A stretch of 64,000 nucleotides of DNA from Pseudomonas wayambapalatensis (GTDB lineage: Bacteria > Pseudomonadota > Gammaproteobacteria > Pseudomonadales > Pseudomonadaceae), in contig CP077096.1 of assembly GCA_014268975.2 (NCBI GenBank), positions 952,501 through 1,016,500 of the forward strand, given 5' to 3'. Below the pieces are notes generated by a model. It saw only the letters and a list, made by a program, of their open reading frames with translations, made no database searches and was not told the origin of the DNA. The position numbers were made by a program, and so were the translations under genes. Positions 1-10,939 of the stretch are shown piece after piece (the first letter of the stretch is position 1; each line of letters starts with the position of its first letter).

Positions 1-633
<633 letters not shown>

Positions 634-767
634 TATAACACCCAAGCAATTTGCTGTGCAGATTGTGGTGGTGAAGACGAAACGAACCGAAAGTTCGAAG
701 CGACTCACAAAGATCACATATCCGAATTGGCTGGCGTGTCTGCAAAGACGCACTGGCAACCGAATTT

Positions 768-884
768 CTTGACGACCATAGAGCATTGGAACCACCTGAT
801 CCCATCCCGAACTCAGCAGTGAAACGATGCATCGCCGATGGTAGTGTGGGGTTTCCCCATGTGAGAGTAGGTCATCGTCAAGAT
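768..884 (+). rRNA. 5S ribosomal RNA
   Basis: Closing helix I is formed by TCTTGACGA at 768-776 and TCGTCAAGA at 875-883. Between them lies the typical 5S sequence with CCCATCCCGAACTCAG. The length of about 117 nt fits bacterial 5S rRNA. It is the last gene of the rRNA operon. Confidence 0.96.
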
Positions 885-892
885 TCATTTCG

Positions 893-929
893 CAAAACCC
901 CTATCTGCGCGAGCAGGTAGGGGTTTTGT
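893..929 (+). terminator. rrn operon terminator
   Basis: Perfect 11-bp stem CAAAACCCCTA / TAGGGGTTTTG closing on a small inner TCTGC-type hairpin just after 5S rRNA, followed by a short T-rich run. It fits an intrinsic terminator for the rRNA operon. Confidence 0.85.
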
Positions 930-1058
930 CTTTCTGGCGTTCTGAAGCCAGACCGGACCAGAGCGCTCCTGCACGTCGACACCGCGCACGCCACAGGACA
1001 AGCCTGCCTCTACAGGGTATGGTTCCGTCTGCGCACCCCGTCTTCCAGAGAGCACCCA

Positions 1059-4000
1059 ATGGCCAACACCACGTCACTGCATCCAGGTTTCATGATCGTC
1101 CAGGGCAACCGCCTCGATGATTTGCGCAACCTGGTCGTGAGCGTGATGCGCAACTATCCCCTGGCGCCCCTGGAGAACGAAATCGCCCTGGTGCAGAGCA
1201 ACGGTATCGCCCAATGGCTCAAGCTCGCACTGGCCGAAGACCCACAGGACGATGATCAAGGCGGCTGTGGTATCGCTGCGGCCATCGACGTTCAGTTGCC
1301 TGGCACTTTCATGTGGCAGCTCTATCGCCTTGTGCTGGGTCGCGACGAGATTCCCGAGGTGTCGCTGCTCGACAAGGCACCGCTGACCTGGCGCCTGGTA
1401 CGCCTGCTGCCCGCGCTGATCGAGCGACCGCACTTCGAGCCACTCAAGCGCTTCCTCACCGACGACACCGACCTGCGCAAGCGCTACCAGCTCGCCGAAC
1501 GCCTGGCCGACCTGTTCGACCAATACCAGGTCTATCGCGCCGACTGGCTCAAGGATTGGGCCGCTGGCGAGCACGTGCTCAACACCGCCCGGGGCGAGCG
1601 CAAGCCCCTGGCGGATGGCAACCGCTGGCAGGCCGAGCTATGGCGTGCATTGCTCGACGATGTCGGTGCAGAAGGTATGGCGCAGAGCCGTGCCGGCGTC
1701 CATCAGCGTTTCATCGCGCGCATGGATACCCTTGAGCAAGCCCCCGCCGGCCTGCCGTCGCGGGTCATCGTCTTTGGCATCTCGTCGCTGCCCGCCCAGG
1801 CCCTTGAAGCCCTGGCCGGGCTGGCCCGCTTCAGCCAGGTATTGCTGTGCGTACACAACCCTTGCCGCCATCACTGGGGAGATATCGTCGCGGACAAAGA
1901 CCTGCTCCGGCACCAGTACAAGCGCCAACAGCGCAGGCACGGCATGCCGCTGCAACTGGACGACGAGTCGATGCACCAGCACGCTCATCCGCTGCTGGCC
2001 GCCTGGGGGAAGCAAGGCCGTGACTACATCAACCTGCTCGATAGCTACGATGATCCCAGCAGTTACCGTGGTGTCTTCAGCGACGGTCGCATCGACCTGT
2101 TCAGCGACGCCCAGCCCACCACCCTGCTCAATCAGTTGCAGGACGACATCCTCGAGCTGCGCCCCCTGGCCGAAACCCGCGAGGCCTGGCCTGCCATCGA
2201 TGCCACCCGCGACCGTTCGGTCCGTTTCCACATCGCCCACAGCCCGCAGCGCGAAGTTGAAATCCTTCACGACCAGTTGCTTGCGCGCTTCAGCAGCGAT
2301 CCGACCCTGCGTCCGCGCGATGTCATCGTCATGCTCCCGGCCATCGATGACTACGCCCCGCATATCCGCGCTGTCTTCGGCCAACTCGACCGCCATGATC
2401 CGCGCTACATCCCCTTCACCCTCACCGACCAGGGCCAGCGCGGCCGCGATCCATTGCTGATCGCCCTGGAGCATCTGCTCAAGCTCCCCGACAGCCGTTT
2501 CGCCGTGAGCGAGATCCTCGACCTGCTCGACGTCCCCGCCGTGCGCGCCCGCTTCGGGATCAAGGAGAGCGACCTGCCGACCCTGCACCGCTGGATCGAG
2601 GGCGCCGGCATCCGCTGGGGCCTGAGCGGTGAACAACGTGCCCGCCTCGGTTTGCCCGAAGGCCTGGAGCAGAACAGTTGGCGGTTCGGCCTGCGCCGGA
2701 TGCTGCTGGGCTACGCCGTAGGTGTCGGTGAGGCCTGTGACGGCATTGAGCCCTATGACGAGATCGGTGGCCTGGACGCGGCCCTTATCGGCCCGCTGGT
2801 GGCCCTGCTCGATGCTCTGGACGTTGCGTTCCAGACCCTCGCCGAGCCGGCCAGCCCCGTAGTGTGGGGGGCGCGCCTGCATGCGCTGCTGCAGGTGTTC
2901 TTCCTCGCCGAGGAGGAGCACGACGAGCTGCTGCTGGTGCAATTGCAGGACCTGCGTGACACCTGGCTGGAAACCTGCGAGACCGTCGGCCTGCACGATC
3001 CATTGCCGCTCACGGTCGTGCGCGAGGCTTGGCTGTCGGGGCTGGATCAGGGCAAGGTGTCCCAGCGTTTCCTGGCGGGCTCCGTGAACTTCTGCACCTT
3101 GATGCCCATGCGCGCGATCCCGTTCCGCGTGGTCTGCCTGCTGGGCATGAACGACGGTGATTACCCCCGCGCCCAGCCGCCGCTGGACTTCGACCTGATG
3201 GCCAGCGATTACCGTCCTGGCGATCGTTCGCGCCGCGAAGATGACCGCTACCTGCTGCTCGAGGCGCTGCTGTCTGCCCGTGACCAACTCTATGTGAGCT
3301 GGGTCGGGCGCAGTATCCGCGACAACAGCGAACGCCCCGCCTCGGTGCTGGTCGGCCAGTTGCGTGACCATCTAGCCGCCGGTTGGCAGCTGGCCGGAGC
3401 CCAGCAAGGCCAACGTGACGACCCGGGCCAGCAGTTGCTGCATGCCCTGACCCAGGAGCATCCCCTGCAACCCTTCAGCCAGCGCTACTTCCAGAAAGGC
3501 AGCGCGCTGTTCAGCTACGCCCACGAGTGGCAGGTCCTGCACCAGCCCGCCGAGCCACCCTCGGAGCTCGACCAGGCGCTACCGCCCTATGACAGCGATG
3601 AGCCGCTGAACCTGACGCAACTGCAGGATTTTCTCCGCCATCCGGTCCGGCATTTCTTCAGCCAACGCCTCAAGGTGTTCTTCGAAGCGCTGGAAGCGCC
3701 AACGCCGGATGAAGAACCTTTCGTGCTCAATGCCCTGCAACGCTACAGCCTCAGCGAGCGTCTGCTGGGTGCTGCATTGGCCGCACCCGACGACGCCGAG
3801 CAGGCATTGCGTACCCAGGCCCGCCGCCTGCAGGCATGCGGGCTGCTGCCATTGGCGGGCTTCGGCGAGTCGCTGCAGGCGGAACTGATCCAGCCCTTGC
3901 CAGACCTGCTGCAGCGTCATCGCCAACTGCTGGAGCGCTGGCATACCGTGGTAGAAGGCGCGCTGCCGCTTCACTTCGAGCGCGGCCCGCATCGCCTGGA

Positions 4001-4541
4001 GGGTTGGCTGGGGCGCGTCTACCAGGATGATGAACAAAGCCTCCTGAGCATCACCACCGTGCCCAACAGCCTGGGGGCAGGGCGCAACAGCCTCAAATGG
4101 CATCGGCTGATCCCCGCGTGGGTCATGCACCTGGCGGCCTGCGCTGCCGGTTATCCACTGCACACCGCTTTGGTCGCCAGCGACCGCACCCTGCTGCTCG
4201 CGCCGATGCCCGAGGCGCAAGCGGGTGACCTGCTTGCCGATCTGCTGGTGGCGCGCCAGGGGGCGATGAATGCACCCCTGCCAGTGGCGCCCAAGACCGC
4301 CTTCGCCTGGCTGGCCCAGTCAGACCCGGACAAAGCCCAGGCTGCCGCCGAGCGCGCCTATGAAGGCGACGGCCAGAACAGCTTCGGCGAACGCAGCGAG
4401 AGCCTTGCACTGCTGCGTCAGTTCCGCGACTTCGCTGCGCTCACGGCTGACGAAACCTTCGAAGGCTGGTGCGAATCCCTCTACCGCCCCCTGTTTGCCG
4501 CCCCCTGGCAGACCCAAGGCAATCCGGAGACCGCCGCATGA
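1059..4541 (+). CDS. recC: RecBCD (exonuclease V) subunit gamma, RecC
   Basis: 1160 residues, close to the usual RecC length (about 1120-1160). RecC is the scaffold of the RecBCD helicase-nuclease that resects double-strand breaks, recognises Chi and loads RecA. The N terminus (FMIVQGNRLDDLRNLV) and the LENEIALVQSNGIAQWLK segment near residue 45 are typical of the family, and the protein has no intact helicase motifs, as expected. The start chosen is the ATG in MANTTSLHPG with an AGAG-type RBS about 10 nt upstream. The stop overlaps the recB start (ATGA), so translation is probably coupled. The 130-nt leader after the rrn terminator contains no obvious gene. Confidence 0.96.
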   Translation: MANTTSLHPGFMIVQGNRLDDLRNLVVSVMRNYPLAPLENEIALVQSNGIAQWLKLALAEDPQDDDQGGCGIAAAIDVQLPGTFMWQLYRLVLGRDEIPEVSLLDKAPLTWRLVRLLPALIERPHFEPLKRFLTDDTDLRKRYQLAERLADLFDQYQVYRADWLKDWAAGEHVLNTARGERKPLADGNRWQAELWRALLDDVGAEGMAQSRAGVHQRFIARMDTLEQAPAGLPSRVIVFGISSLPAQALEALAGLARFSQVLLCVHNPCRHHWGDIVADKDLLRHQYKRQQRRHGMPLQLDDESMHQHAHPLLAAWGKQGRDYINLLDSYDDPSSYRGVFSDGRIDLFSDAQPTTLLNQLQDDILELRPLAETREAWPAIDATRDRSVRFHIAHSPQREVEILHDQLLARFSSDPTLRPRDVIVMLPAIDDYAPHIRAVFGQLDRHDPRYIPFTLTDQGQRGRDPLLIALEHLLKLPDSRFAVSEILDLLDVPAVRARFGIKESDLPTLHRWIEGAGIRWGLSGEQRARLGLPEGLEQNSWRFGLRRMLLGYAVGVGEACDGIEPYDEIGGLDAALIGPLVALLDALDVAFQTLAEPASPVVWGARLHALLQVFFLAEEEHDELLLVQLQDLRDTWLETCETVGLHDPLPLTVVREAWLSGLDQGKVSQRFLAGSVNFCTLMPMRAIPFRVVCLLGMNDGDYPRAQPPLDFDLMASDYRPGDRSRREDDRYLLLEALLSARDQLYVSWVGRSIRDNSERPASVLVGQLRDHLAAGWQLAGAQQGQRDDPGQQLLHALTQEHPLQPFSQRYFQKGSALFSYAHEWQVLHQPAEPPSELDQALPPYDSDEPLNLTQLQDFLRHPVRHFFSQRLKVFFEALEAPTPDEEPFVLNALQRYSLSERLLGAALAAPDDAEQALRTQARRLQACGLLPLAGFGESLQAELIQPLPDLLQRHRQLLERWHTVVEGALPLHFERGPHRLEGWLGRVYQDDEQSLLSITTVPNSLGAGRNSLKWHRLIPAWVMHLAACAAGYPLHTALVASDRTLLLAPMPEAQAGDLLADLLVARQGAMNAPLPVAPKTAFAWLAQSDPDKAQAAAERAYEGDGQNSFGERSESLALLRQFRDFAALTADETFEGWCESLYRPLFAAPWQTQGNPETAA

Positions 4542-7500
4542 CCCAGGCCCGTCCCCTGGCCCTGAGCTTTCCCCTGCACGGCAGCCAGCTGATCGAAGCC
4601 AGTGCCGGCACCGGCAAGACCTTCACCATTTCGGCGCTCTACCTGCGCCTGATCCTCGGCCATGGCGGCGAGCAAGGCTTTGCCCGCGAACTGCTGCCGC
4701 CGCAGATTCTCGTGGTGACTTTCACCGATGCTGCGACCAAGGAACTGCGCGAGCGGATTCGCGCGCGTCTGGCCGAGGCTGCGCGTTTCTTCAGGGGCGA
4801 GCTGGACGACGCCGACCCCTTGCTGCACCTGCTGCGCGACGATTATCCACAGGAGCACTGGGCCCGTTGCGCCAGTCGCCTTGAGGTTGCAGTGCAGTGG
4901 ATGGACGAGGCGGCGGTCTCGACCATTCACGGCTGGTGCCAGCGCATGCTGCGCGAGCATGCCTTCGACAGCGGCAGCCTGTTCACCCAGAGCCTGGAGA
5001 CCGATCACAGCGAATTGCTCGGCCAGGTCATGCGCGATTACTGGCGGCGCTTCTGCTACGGCATGCAGGGCGAAGCGCTGGCCTGGGTGCGCAGCCACTG
5101 GGTGAGCCCGGACGCGTTGCTGCCGCGGATCCGCCCGCTGTTCGGCCGTGTCAGCAGGGAAGACGACGGTGCCGATCCACAGGTGTTGATCGAATCCGCC
5201 CTGCAGCGGCGCCACGCGCAACTGCGCGAGCTCAAGGCCCCCTGGGCCCAGTGGGCCGACGAGCTGCACGAAATCTGCCGTGCGGCAGTGGCCGCCAAGC
5301 AGGCCGATGGTCGCAAGTTGCAGGCACGCTTCTTCGAGCCTTGGTTCGACAAGCTGCGCGCCTGGGCAGGTGACGAGCAAGCCATGGAACTCGACCTGGG
5401 CACCGGCTTCACCCGCCTGACACCCTCAGGCATGGCCGAGGCCTGGAAAGTGGGCGAGCCACCGGACCACCCGGCATTGCACGCCATGGAGATACTGCGC
5501 GATGCGTTGCAGGCGCTGCCCGGCCCCGATTCGGCGGTGCTGGAACATGCTGCCGCGTGGGTCGCGGCGCGTTTCGAAGTGGAGAAGCGCCGACGCGCCG
5601 AAATGGGCTTCGACGATATGCTGTTGCGCCTCGAACACGCGCTGCGCAGCGAGGCCGGCGAGCGTCTGGCCGGGCTGATCCGCGAGCAGTTCCCGGTGGC
5701 CTTGATCGACGAGTTCCAGGACACCGACCCGGTGCAGTACGGCATCTTCGAGCGCATCTACCGGATCGCCGAAAACCGCCCGGAAACCGGCCTGTTCATG
5801 ATCGGCGACCCCAAGCAGGCGATCTACGCCTTCCGCGGCGCCGACATCTTCACCTACCTCGGTGCCCGCCGTGCCACGGCTGGGCGCCTGCACAGCCTGG
5901 ACACCAACTACCGCTCCAGCCAGGCCATGGTCGAGGCGGTCAACCGCGTGTTCCTGCTGGCCGAGCAACGCCCCGAAGGCAAGGGGGCGTTCCTGTTCCG
6001 TGAGGCCAACGACAACCCGCTGCCGTTCGTCGAAGTTCATGCCAAGGGCCGCAGCGAGCGCCTGCTGATCGACGGCCAGCCCTGCGCGGCGCTGCATTGC
6101 TGGCAGTTGCACAGTGACGAGCCGGTTGCCAACACGCTGTATCGTCAGCAACTGGCCGCCAGCTGCGCCAGCCATATCGTTGCCATGCTCAACGGTGGTC
6201 AACGAGGTGTGACGGGGTTTGCCAACGCTCAGGGCGAGGTGCGCGGCTGCCTGCCTTCGGACATTGCCATCCTGGTGCGCGATGGCCGCGAGGCGCAGCT
6301 GGTCCGTGCCGAGCTGGCTGCCCGTGGTGTACGCAGTGTCTATCTGTCGGACAAGGACTCGGTCTTTGCCGCCCAGGAAGCGCACGATCTGCTGGCCTGG
6401 CTCAAAGCCTGCGCCGAGCCTGACGCCGAGCGCCTGCTCAAGGCCGCCCTGGCCAGCCTGACGCTGGACCTGCCGTTGCTCGAACTGGAGCGACTGAACC
6501 AGGACGAGCGGGTCTGGGAAGACTGGGTAATGCGTTTCCGTCTGTACCGCGACACCTGGCAGCGCCAGGGCGTGCTGCCCATGCTGCGCCGCTTGTTGCA
6601 CGACTTCCAGTTGCCACGCACGTTGATTGCCCGTACCGACGGCGAACGTGTGCTGACCAATCTGCTGCACCTGGCCGAACTGCTGCAACAGGCGGCCGGC
6701 GAACTGGATGGCGAACAGGCCTTGATCCGTCACCTGGCCGAGCACCTGGCCAATGCCGGGCAGGCCGGTGAAGAGCAGATCCTGCGCCTGGAGAGCGATG
6801 AGCAACTGGTCAAGGTCGTGACCATCCACAAATCCAAGGGCCTGGAGTACCCGCTGGTCTATCTGCCGTTCATCTGCACCAGCAAACCGGTGGATGGCCA
6901 GCGCCTGCCATTGGCCTGGCACGGCGATGATGGCCAGGTGCTGCTGACGCTCACGCCCACCGACGAGCAGATCGCCTTGGCGGACGATGAGCGTCTGGCC
7001 GAAGACCTGCGCCTGCTCTACGTCGCCCTGACCCGCGCCCAGCATGCCTGCTGGCTGGGGGTTGCCGACCTCAAGCGCGGCAGCCAGAAAACCTCGCAAC
7101 TGCACCGCTCGGGCCTGGGTTACCTGCTGGGCGGCGGCGTCCCGCTGGCGGCTTCCATGCAGTTGGCCGACTGGCTGCAGGCGCTGTGTGCCGAGGGGGC
7201 GCCCATTGCCTGCGTGCCTGTGCCCGACGCCGATGAACAGTGCTATCTCGCCCCGCAGGACAGCGCCGAACGCCTGCCTGCACGCAAGCCGCGCCGCGCA
7301 GCGGCGGAGCAGTGGTGGATCGCCTCCTACAGCGCCTTGCGGGTCGGCGACCAGAACCTCGGTGCCGACAGCTCCCAGGCCCAGCAATTGCTCGACGACG
7401 AGAACGTCGATGCACAGCGCCTGCGTGAAGTCCCTGCGGAAAACGGCGATATCCACCGCTTCCCTCGCGGACCGAACCCCGGCACCTTCCTTCACGGCCT

Positions 7501-8215
7501 GCTCGAATGGGCTGGGCGTGAAGGTTTTGCCGAAGTGGCCGGCCAGCCCGCGTTGATCGAACGAACGGTCGGCCAACGCTGCAACCGTCGCGACTGGACC
7601 GGCTGGATCCCGACCCTGGCGCCCTGGCTGCAGCAGTTGCTGACGCAGGCCATGCCGCTGTCGCCGGACGGCCCGGTCCTGACCCTGGCGCAGCTCCAGC
7701 AATATCAGATCGAGATGGAGTTCTGGTTCGCCAGCCATCAGGTCGACGTGCTGCGCCTCGATCAGCTCGTTGTCCGCCACACCCACGGTGGCGCCGCGCG
7801 ACCGGCAGCGCTGGCGACCCAACTCAATGGCATGTTCAAGGGCTTCATCGACCTGGCGTTCGAGCTGGACGGGCGCTACTACGTGGCCGACTACAAGTCC
7901 AACTGGCTCGGCCCCGACGGCAGCGCCTACAGTGCACTGGCCATGGAGCAGGCGATCCTCGACCATCGCTACGACCTGCAGTACGTGCTCTACCTGCTGG
8001 CCCTGCATCGCCAGTTGCGCGCGCGGCTGCCCGACTACGACTACGACCGCCATGTGGGCGGTGCCTTGTTCATCTTCCTGCGCGGTATTGGCAGCGTCGG
8101 CCATGGCCTGTATTTCGCCCGACCGCCCCGTGAGCTGATCGAGCAGCTCGATGCGTTGTTTCGCGGCGCCTGTGCGCCCGAACAGCAGGACCTGTTTGCC
8201 GGAGCCGCACCATGA
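4538..8215 (+). CDS. recB: RecBCD (exonuclease V) subunit beta, RecB
   Basis: 1225 residues. A UvrD/SF1 helicase with Walker [12 protein letters not shown] at residues 20-30 and motif II ([13 protein letters not shown]) near residue 390. The late helicase motif [16 protein letters not shown] is near residue 760. The C-terminal nuclease domain carries the RecB signature [20 protein letters not shown] around residues 1100-1120, which holds the catalytic Asp and the D-x-K pair. The start is the ATG inside the recC stop (ATGA); an upstream in-frame start inside recC is unlikely. It gives the complex its 3'-5' motor and its only nuclease active site. The stop overlaps the recD start by 4 nt. Confidence 0.97.
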   Translation: MTQARPLALSFPLHGSQLIEASAGTGKTFTISALYLRLILGHGGEQGFARELLPPQILVVTFTDAATKELRERIRARLAEAARFFRGELDDADPLLHLLRDDYPQEHWARCASRLEVAVQWMDEAAVSTIHGWCQRMLREHAFDSGSLFTQSLETDHSELLGQVMRDYWRRFCYGMQGEALAWVRSHWVSPDALLPRIRPLFGRVSREDDGADPQVLIESALQRRHAQLRELKAPWAQWADELHEICRAAVAAKQADGRKLQARFFEPWFDKLRAWAGDEQAMELDLGTGFTRLTPSGMAEAWKVGEPPDHPALHAMEILRDALQALPGPDSAVLEHAAAWVAARFEVEKRRRAEMGFDDMLLRLEHALRSEAGERLAGLIREQFPVALIDEFQDTDPVQYGIFERIYRIAENRPETGLFMIGDPKQAIYAFRGADIFTYLGARRATAGRLHSLDTNYRSSQAMVEAVNRVFLLAEQRPEGKGAFLFREANDNPLPFVEVHAKGRSERLLIDGQPCAALHCWQLHSDEPVANTLYRQQLAASCASHIVAMLNGGQRGVTGFANAQGEVRGCLPSDIAILVRDGREAQLVRAELAARGVRSVYLSDKDSVFAAQEAHDLLAWLKACAEPDAERLLKAALASLTLDLPLLELERLNQDERVWEDWVMRFRLYRDTWQRQGVLPMLRRLLHDFQLPRTLIARTDGERVLTNLLHLAELLQQAAGELDGEQALIRHLAEHLANAGQAGEEQILRLESDEQLVKVVTIHKSKGLEYPLVYLPFICTSKPVDGQRLPLAWHGDDGQVLLTLTPTDEQIALADDERLAEDLRLLYVALTRAQHACWLGVADLKRGSQKTSQLHRSGLGYLLGGGVPLAASMQLADWLQALCAEGAPIACVPVPDADEQCYLAPQDSAERLPARKPRRAAAEQWWIASYSALRVGDQNLGADSSQAQQLLDDENVDAQRLREVPAENGDIHRFPRGPNPGTFLHGLLEWAGREGFAEVAGQPALIERTVGQRCNRRDWTGWIPTLAPWLQQLLTQAMPLSPDGPVLTLAQLQQYQIEMEFWFASHQVDVLRLDQLVVRHTHGGAARPAALATQLNGMFKGFIDLAFELDGRYYVADYKSNWLGPDGSAYSALAMEQAILDHRYDLQYVLYLLALHRQLRARLPDYDYDRHVGGALFIFLRGIGSVGHGLYFARPPRELIEQLDALFRGACAPEQQDLFAGAAP

Positions 8216-10287
8216 GCCGAACCCTCGATGACCTGCTGCCGACACCGCTGCAGGCCGAGCACCTGGCGGCCCTTGCGCCGTTGAACGACAGCCAGGACCT
8301 GCTGGCCCTGCTCGACCGTTGGGTCGAGCGCGGCTGGTTGCGTGCGCTGGACCGGGCATTCGTCAGCTTCCTCGAGGAACGCGAGGCCGGCAGCGATCCC
8401 CTGCTGTTGCTGGCGGCGGCGCTGGCCAGTCACCAGTTGGGGCATGGGCATGTCTGTCTCGACCTTGAGCAGACTCTAGCCGAGCCCGATTTCGCCTTGT
8501 CGCTGCCGCCAGAGGGCGATGCGCTGGCGGGGCCGTTGCTGTTGCCGTCGCAGTTGCTCGCCACGCTCGAACCGAGCACCTGGCGTCAGCGCATCGCGGC
8601 CAGTCGGCTGGTGGCCTCGGGCGATGCCCAGGGCCAGGACGCGCGGCCGCTGGTACTCAGCGGCCAGCGTCTGTACCTGCGCCGGTACTGGAGCTATGAG
8701 CGGCGTATCGACCGGTCGCTGCAGCAACGCATCCTGGCAGACGAGTCGATTCCCGCCGACCTGCCCGCGCGCCTGGCACAGTTGTTCGAGGATGGCGCCC
8801 CGGCACACCAGGTCGACTGGCAGAAGCTCGCCTGTGCCCTGGCAACGCGTGCCGCGTTCAGCATCATCACCGGTGGCCCTGGCACCGGCAAGACCACCAC
8901 GGTCGTACGCTTGCTGGCCTTGCTGCAGGGGCCGGCAGTGGAGCAGGGCAGGCCCTTGCGCATCCGCCTGGCCGCACCCACCGGCAAGGCCGCTGCGCGC
9001 CTGACCGAATCCATTGGCCAGCAGGTCGAGCGTTTGCGTGTCCGTGCCGATGTGCGTGCCCAGATTCCGACCGAAGTGAGCACCGTACACCGCTTGCTGG
9101 GCAGTCGCCCCGGTTCGCGGCATTTTCGGCATCACGCCGGTAACCCGCTGCCGCTGGACGTGCTGGTGGTCGATGAAGCCTCGATGATCGACCTGGAAAT
9201 GATGGCCAATCTGCTTGACGCCTTGCCAGCGCAGGCACGCCTGGTGCTGTTGGGCGACAAGGACCAGTTGGCCTCGGTGGAGGCCGGCGCGGTGCTCGGC
9301 GACCTGTGCCGGTATGCCGAAGAGGGGCGTTACACGCCCGCCACTCAGGCCTGGCTCGAGCAGGTGGGTGGCCAGTCGCTGCAGGGCAGCGGTCTGCAGC
9401 CAGGTGATGCGCGTCAGCACGCGCTGGCCCAGCAGGTGGTGATGTTGCGTTATTCCCGGCGTTTCGGCGAAGGCAGTGGTATCGGCCAGTTGGCGCGCCT
9501 GGTCAACCTGCAGCAGGCCCGCCAGGCGCGGGATCTGCTGAGCATGCCGCCTGAGGACGTGTTCGGGCTGTCGCTGCGCGGCGAGCATGACCGCGCCTTC
9601 GATCGCTTGCTGCTGGATGGCCTTGGGCGTGGTGAAGACGGTCCGCAGGGCTATCGCCACTATCTGCGCAGTATCGGTCGTCATCGGCCGGCGCCAGGCA
9701 CGCCTGGCGATGACCCCGCGTGGGAGCAGTGGGCTGCCCTGGTGCTGAACAGCTTCGAAGGTTTCCAGCTGCTGTGCGCGGTGCGCAAAGGGCCCTGGGG
9801 GGTGCAAGGGCTGAACGAGCGTGTGGCGCGTGTGTTGCACAACGCCGGGTTGATCGACACCCGTCAACCCTGGTACGAGGGACGACCGGTGCTGGTCACC
9901 CGCAATGACTACGGCCTCGGCCTGATGAACGGTGATATCGGCATCGCCCTGCGCCTGCCCGACGAGCATGGCGAGCCACTGCTGAGGGTCGCCTTCCCGC
10001 GCAACGACGGCTCGGGCGGGGTGCGCTTCGTGTTGCCCAGTCGACTCAATGAGGTGGAGACGGTGTTCGCCATGACCGTACACAAGTCCCAGGGCTCGGA
10101 GTTCAGTCATACCGCGCTGGTGCTGCCTGATGCGCTCAATCCCGTGCTGACCAAGGAGCTGGTGTACACCGGCATTACCCGCGCCAAGCAATGCTTCAGC
10201 CTGGTGGAACCACGGGCGGGGGTCTTCGAGGCGGCCGTCGAGCGCAAGGTGCGTCGGATTTCTGGCCTCATGCTCGATCAAGCGTGA
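8212..10287 (+). CDS. recD: RecBCD (exonuclease V) subunit alpha, RecD
   Basis: 691 residues, an SF1B 5'-3' helicase. Walker A GGPGTGKTTT is near residue 221, motif II VVDEASMIDLEMM near residue 319, and the late motif MTVHKSQGSEFSH near residue 620. It is the fast motor of RecBCD and the subunit silenced at Chi. It is slightly longer than the E. coli protein (608), with extra residues spread through the N-terminal and middle parts. It starts inside the recB stop codon (ATGA) and is the last gene of recC-recB-recD. No strong intrinsic terminator is visible in the 76 nt before yfiR. Confidence 0.96.
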   Translation: MSRTLDDLLPTPLQAEHLAALAPLNDSQDLLALLDRWVERGWLRALDRAFVSFLEEREAGSDPLLLLAAALASHQLGHGHVCLDLEQTLAEPDFALSLPPEGDALAGPLLLPSQLLATLEPSTWRQRIAASRLVASGDAQGQDARPLVLSGQRLYLRRYWSYERRIDRSLQQRILADESIPADLPARLAQLFEDGAPAHQVDWQKLACALATRAAFSIITGGPGTGKTTTVVRLLALLQGPAVEQGRPLRIRLAAPTGKAAARLTESIGQQVERLRVRADVRAQIPTEVSTVHRLLGSRPGSRHFRHHAGNPLPLDVLVVDEASMIDLEMMANLLDALPAQARLVLLGDKDQLASVEAGAVLGDLCRYAEEGRYTPATQAWLEQVGGQSLQGSGLQPGDARQHALAQQVVMLRYSRRFGEGSGIGQLARLVNLQQARQARDLLSMPPEDVFGLSLRGEHDRAFDRLLLDGLGRGEDGPQGYRHYLRSIGRHRPAPGTPGDDPAWEQWAALVLNSFEGFQLLCAVRKGPWGVQGLNERVARVLHNAGLIDTRQPWYEGRPVLVTRNDYGLGLMNGDIGIALRLPDEHGEPLLRVAFPRNDGSGGVRFVLPSRLNEVETVFAMTVHKSQGSEFSHTALVLPDALNPVLTKELVYTGITRAKQCFSLVEPRAGVFEAAVERKVRRISGLMLDQA

Positions 10288-10363
10288 TTTTCGTCAATAC
10301 CTTGGCACTGCGGCCTTATGCTATCGTGCGGGTTATCTGAATCTAATTTGAGAGATTTCCCAC

Positions 10364-10939
10364 ATGACAGTGGTTGTCTCGCCCAGGGGGCGAGTGACGG
10401 GCTGCGTGCTTTCGCTAGTGATTGCCGCCTTGTCGCTGTTCGCCGTACCTGCCCGGGCGGACCTCCCTGCTACTGCAACCCAGGTGCAGCAGCGCGCCAA
10501 GGCGGTAACCCAGGTCGTGCTGGGGATCTTCAGCTATGCCCGCTGGCCTGCTGACCCTTCGCCGCTGCGCCTGTGCCTGGTCGGCCCCACAGAATATGCC
10601 GACGACCTGATCAAGGGCACTGTGCAGAATGCCGGCCAGCCCCTGCAGGTGCGTCGCCTGCTGGCCGACGATGCACGCGTTTCCGGCGCCTGCGACGCGG
10701 TGTACATCGGCAAGCTCGACGCTGGCCAGCGTGATCGCCTGTTCCAGGCCCTGGTCGGGCATCCGGTCCTGAGCATCAGCGAGGCCGATGACCCGTGCAC
10801 CGTCGGCAGCCTGTTCTGCCTGCACGTCGATGACGAACAGGTCAGCTTCGATGTGAACCTCGACTCGGTGGCGCGCAGTGGCGTGCGCATCCACCCCAGC
10901 GTGCTGCAATTGTCGCGGCGCAGGGCGGCGCAACCATGA
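10364..10939 (+). CDS. yfiR: YfiR-like periplasmic repressor of diguanylate cyclase (DUF4154)
   Basis: 191 residues with a signal peptide (hydrophobic 13-30, cleavage near ARA|DLP). In P. aeruginosa YfiR sits in the periplasm and holds the cyclase YfiN (TpbB) inactive; reducing stress or sequestration by YfiB releases it. Cysteines occur at residues 71, 110, 145 and 152, the same positions and numbering as the two disulfide pairs described for P. aeruginosa YfiR. An additional Cys14 lies in the signal peptide. The stop overlaps the yfiN start (ATGA), giving the usual yfiR-yfiN-yfiB order. Redox control is inferred from the conserved cysteines. Confidence 0.9.
   Translation: MTVVVSPRGRVTGCVLSLVIAALSLFAVPARADLPATATQVQQRAKAVTQVVLGIFSYARWPADPSPLRLCLVGPTEYADDLIKGTVQNAGQPLQVRRLLADDARVSGACDAVYIGKLDAGQRDRLFQALVGHPVLSISEADDPCTVGSLFCLHVDDEQVSFDVNLDSVARSGVRIHPSVLQLSRRRAAQP

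Noticed and set aside
634..767. tRNA in the 23S-5S spacer
   Set aside because: No cloverleaf or TTCGANNC arm in a tRNA context; the TTCGA at 693 lies in spacer sequence without matching stems.
1638..3371. Long minus-strand open frame of 577 codons inside recC
   Set aside because: Mirror frame of a high-GC gene; composition dominated by Q, G, A, H and V, with no RBS and no known domain. The same applies to the long minus-strand frames in recB (5426-8359) and recD (8476-10281).
10302..10326. Possible sigma-54 or sigma-70 promoter before yfiR (TTGGCAC ... TATGCT)
   Set aside because: The GG-to-GC distance is 14 nt rather than 10 for sigma-54, and the spacing to TATGCT is too short for sigma-70.
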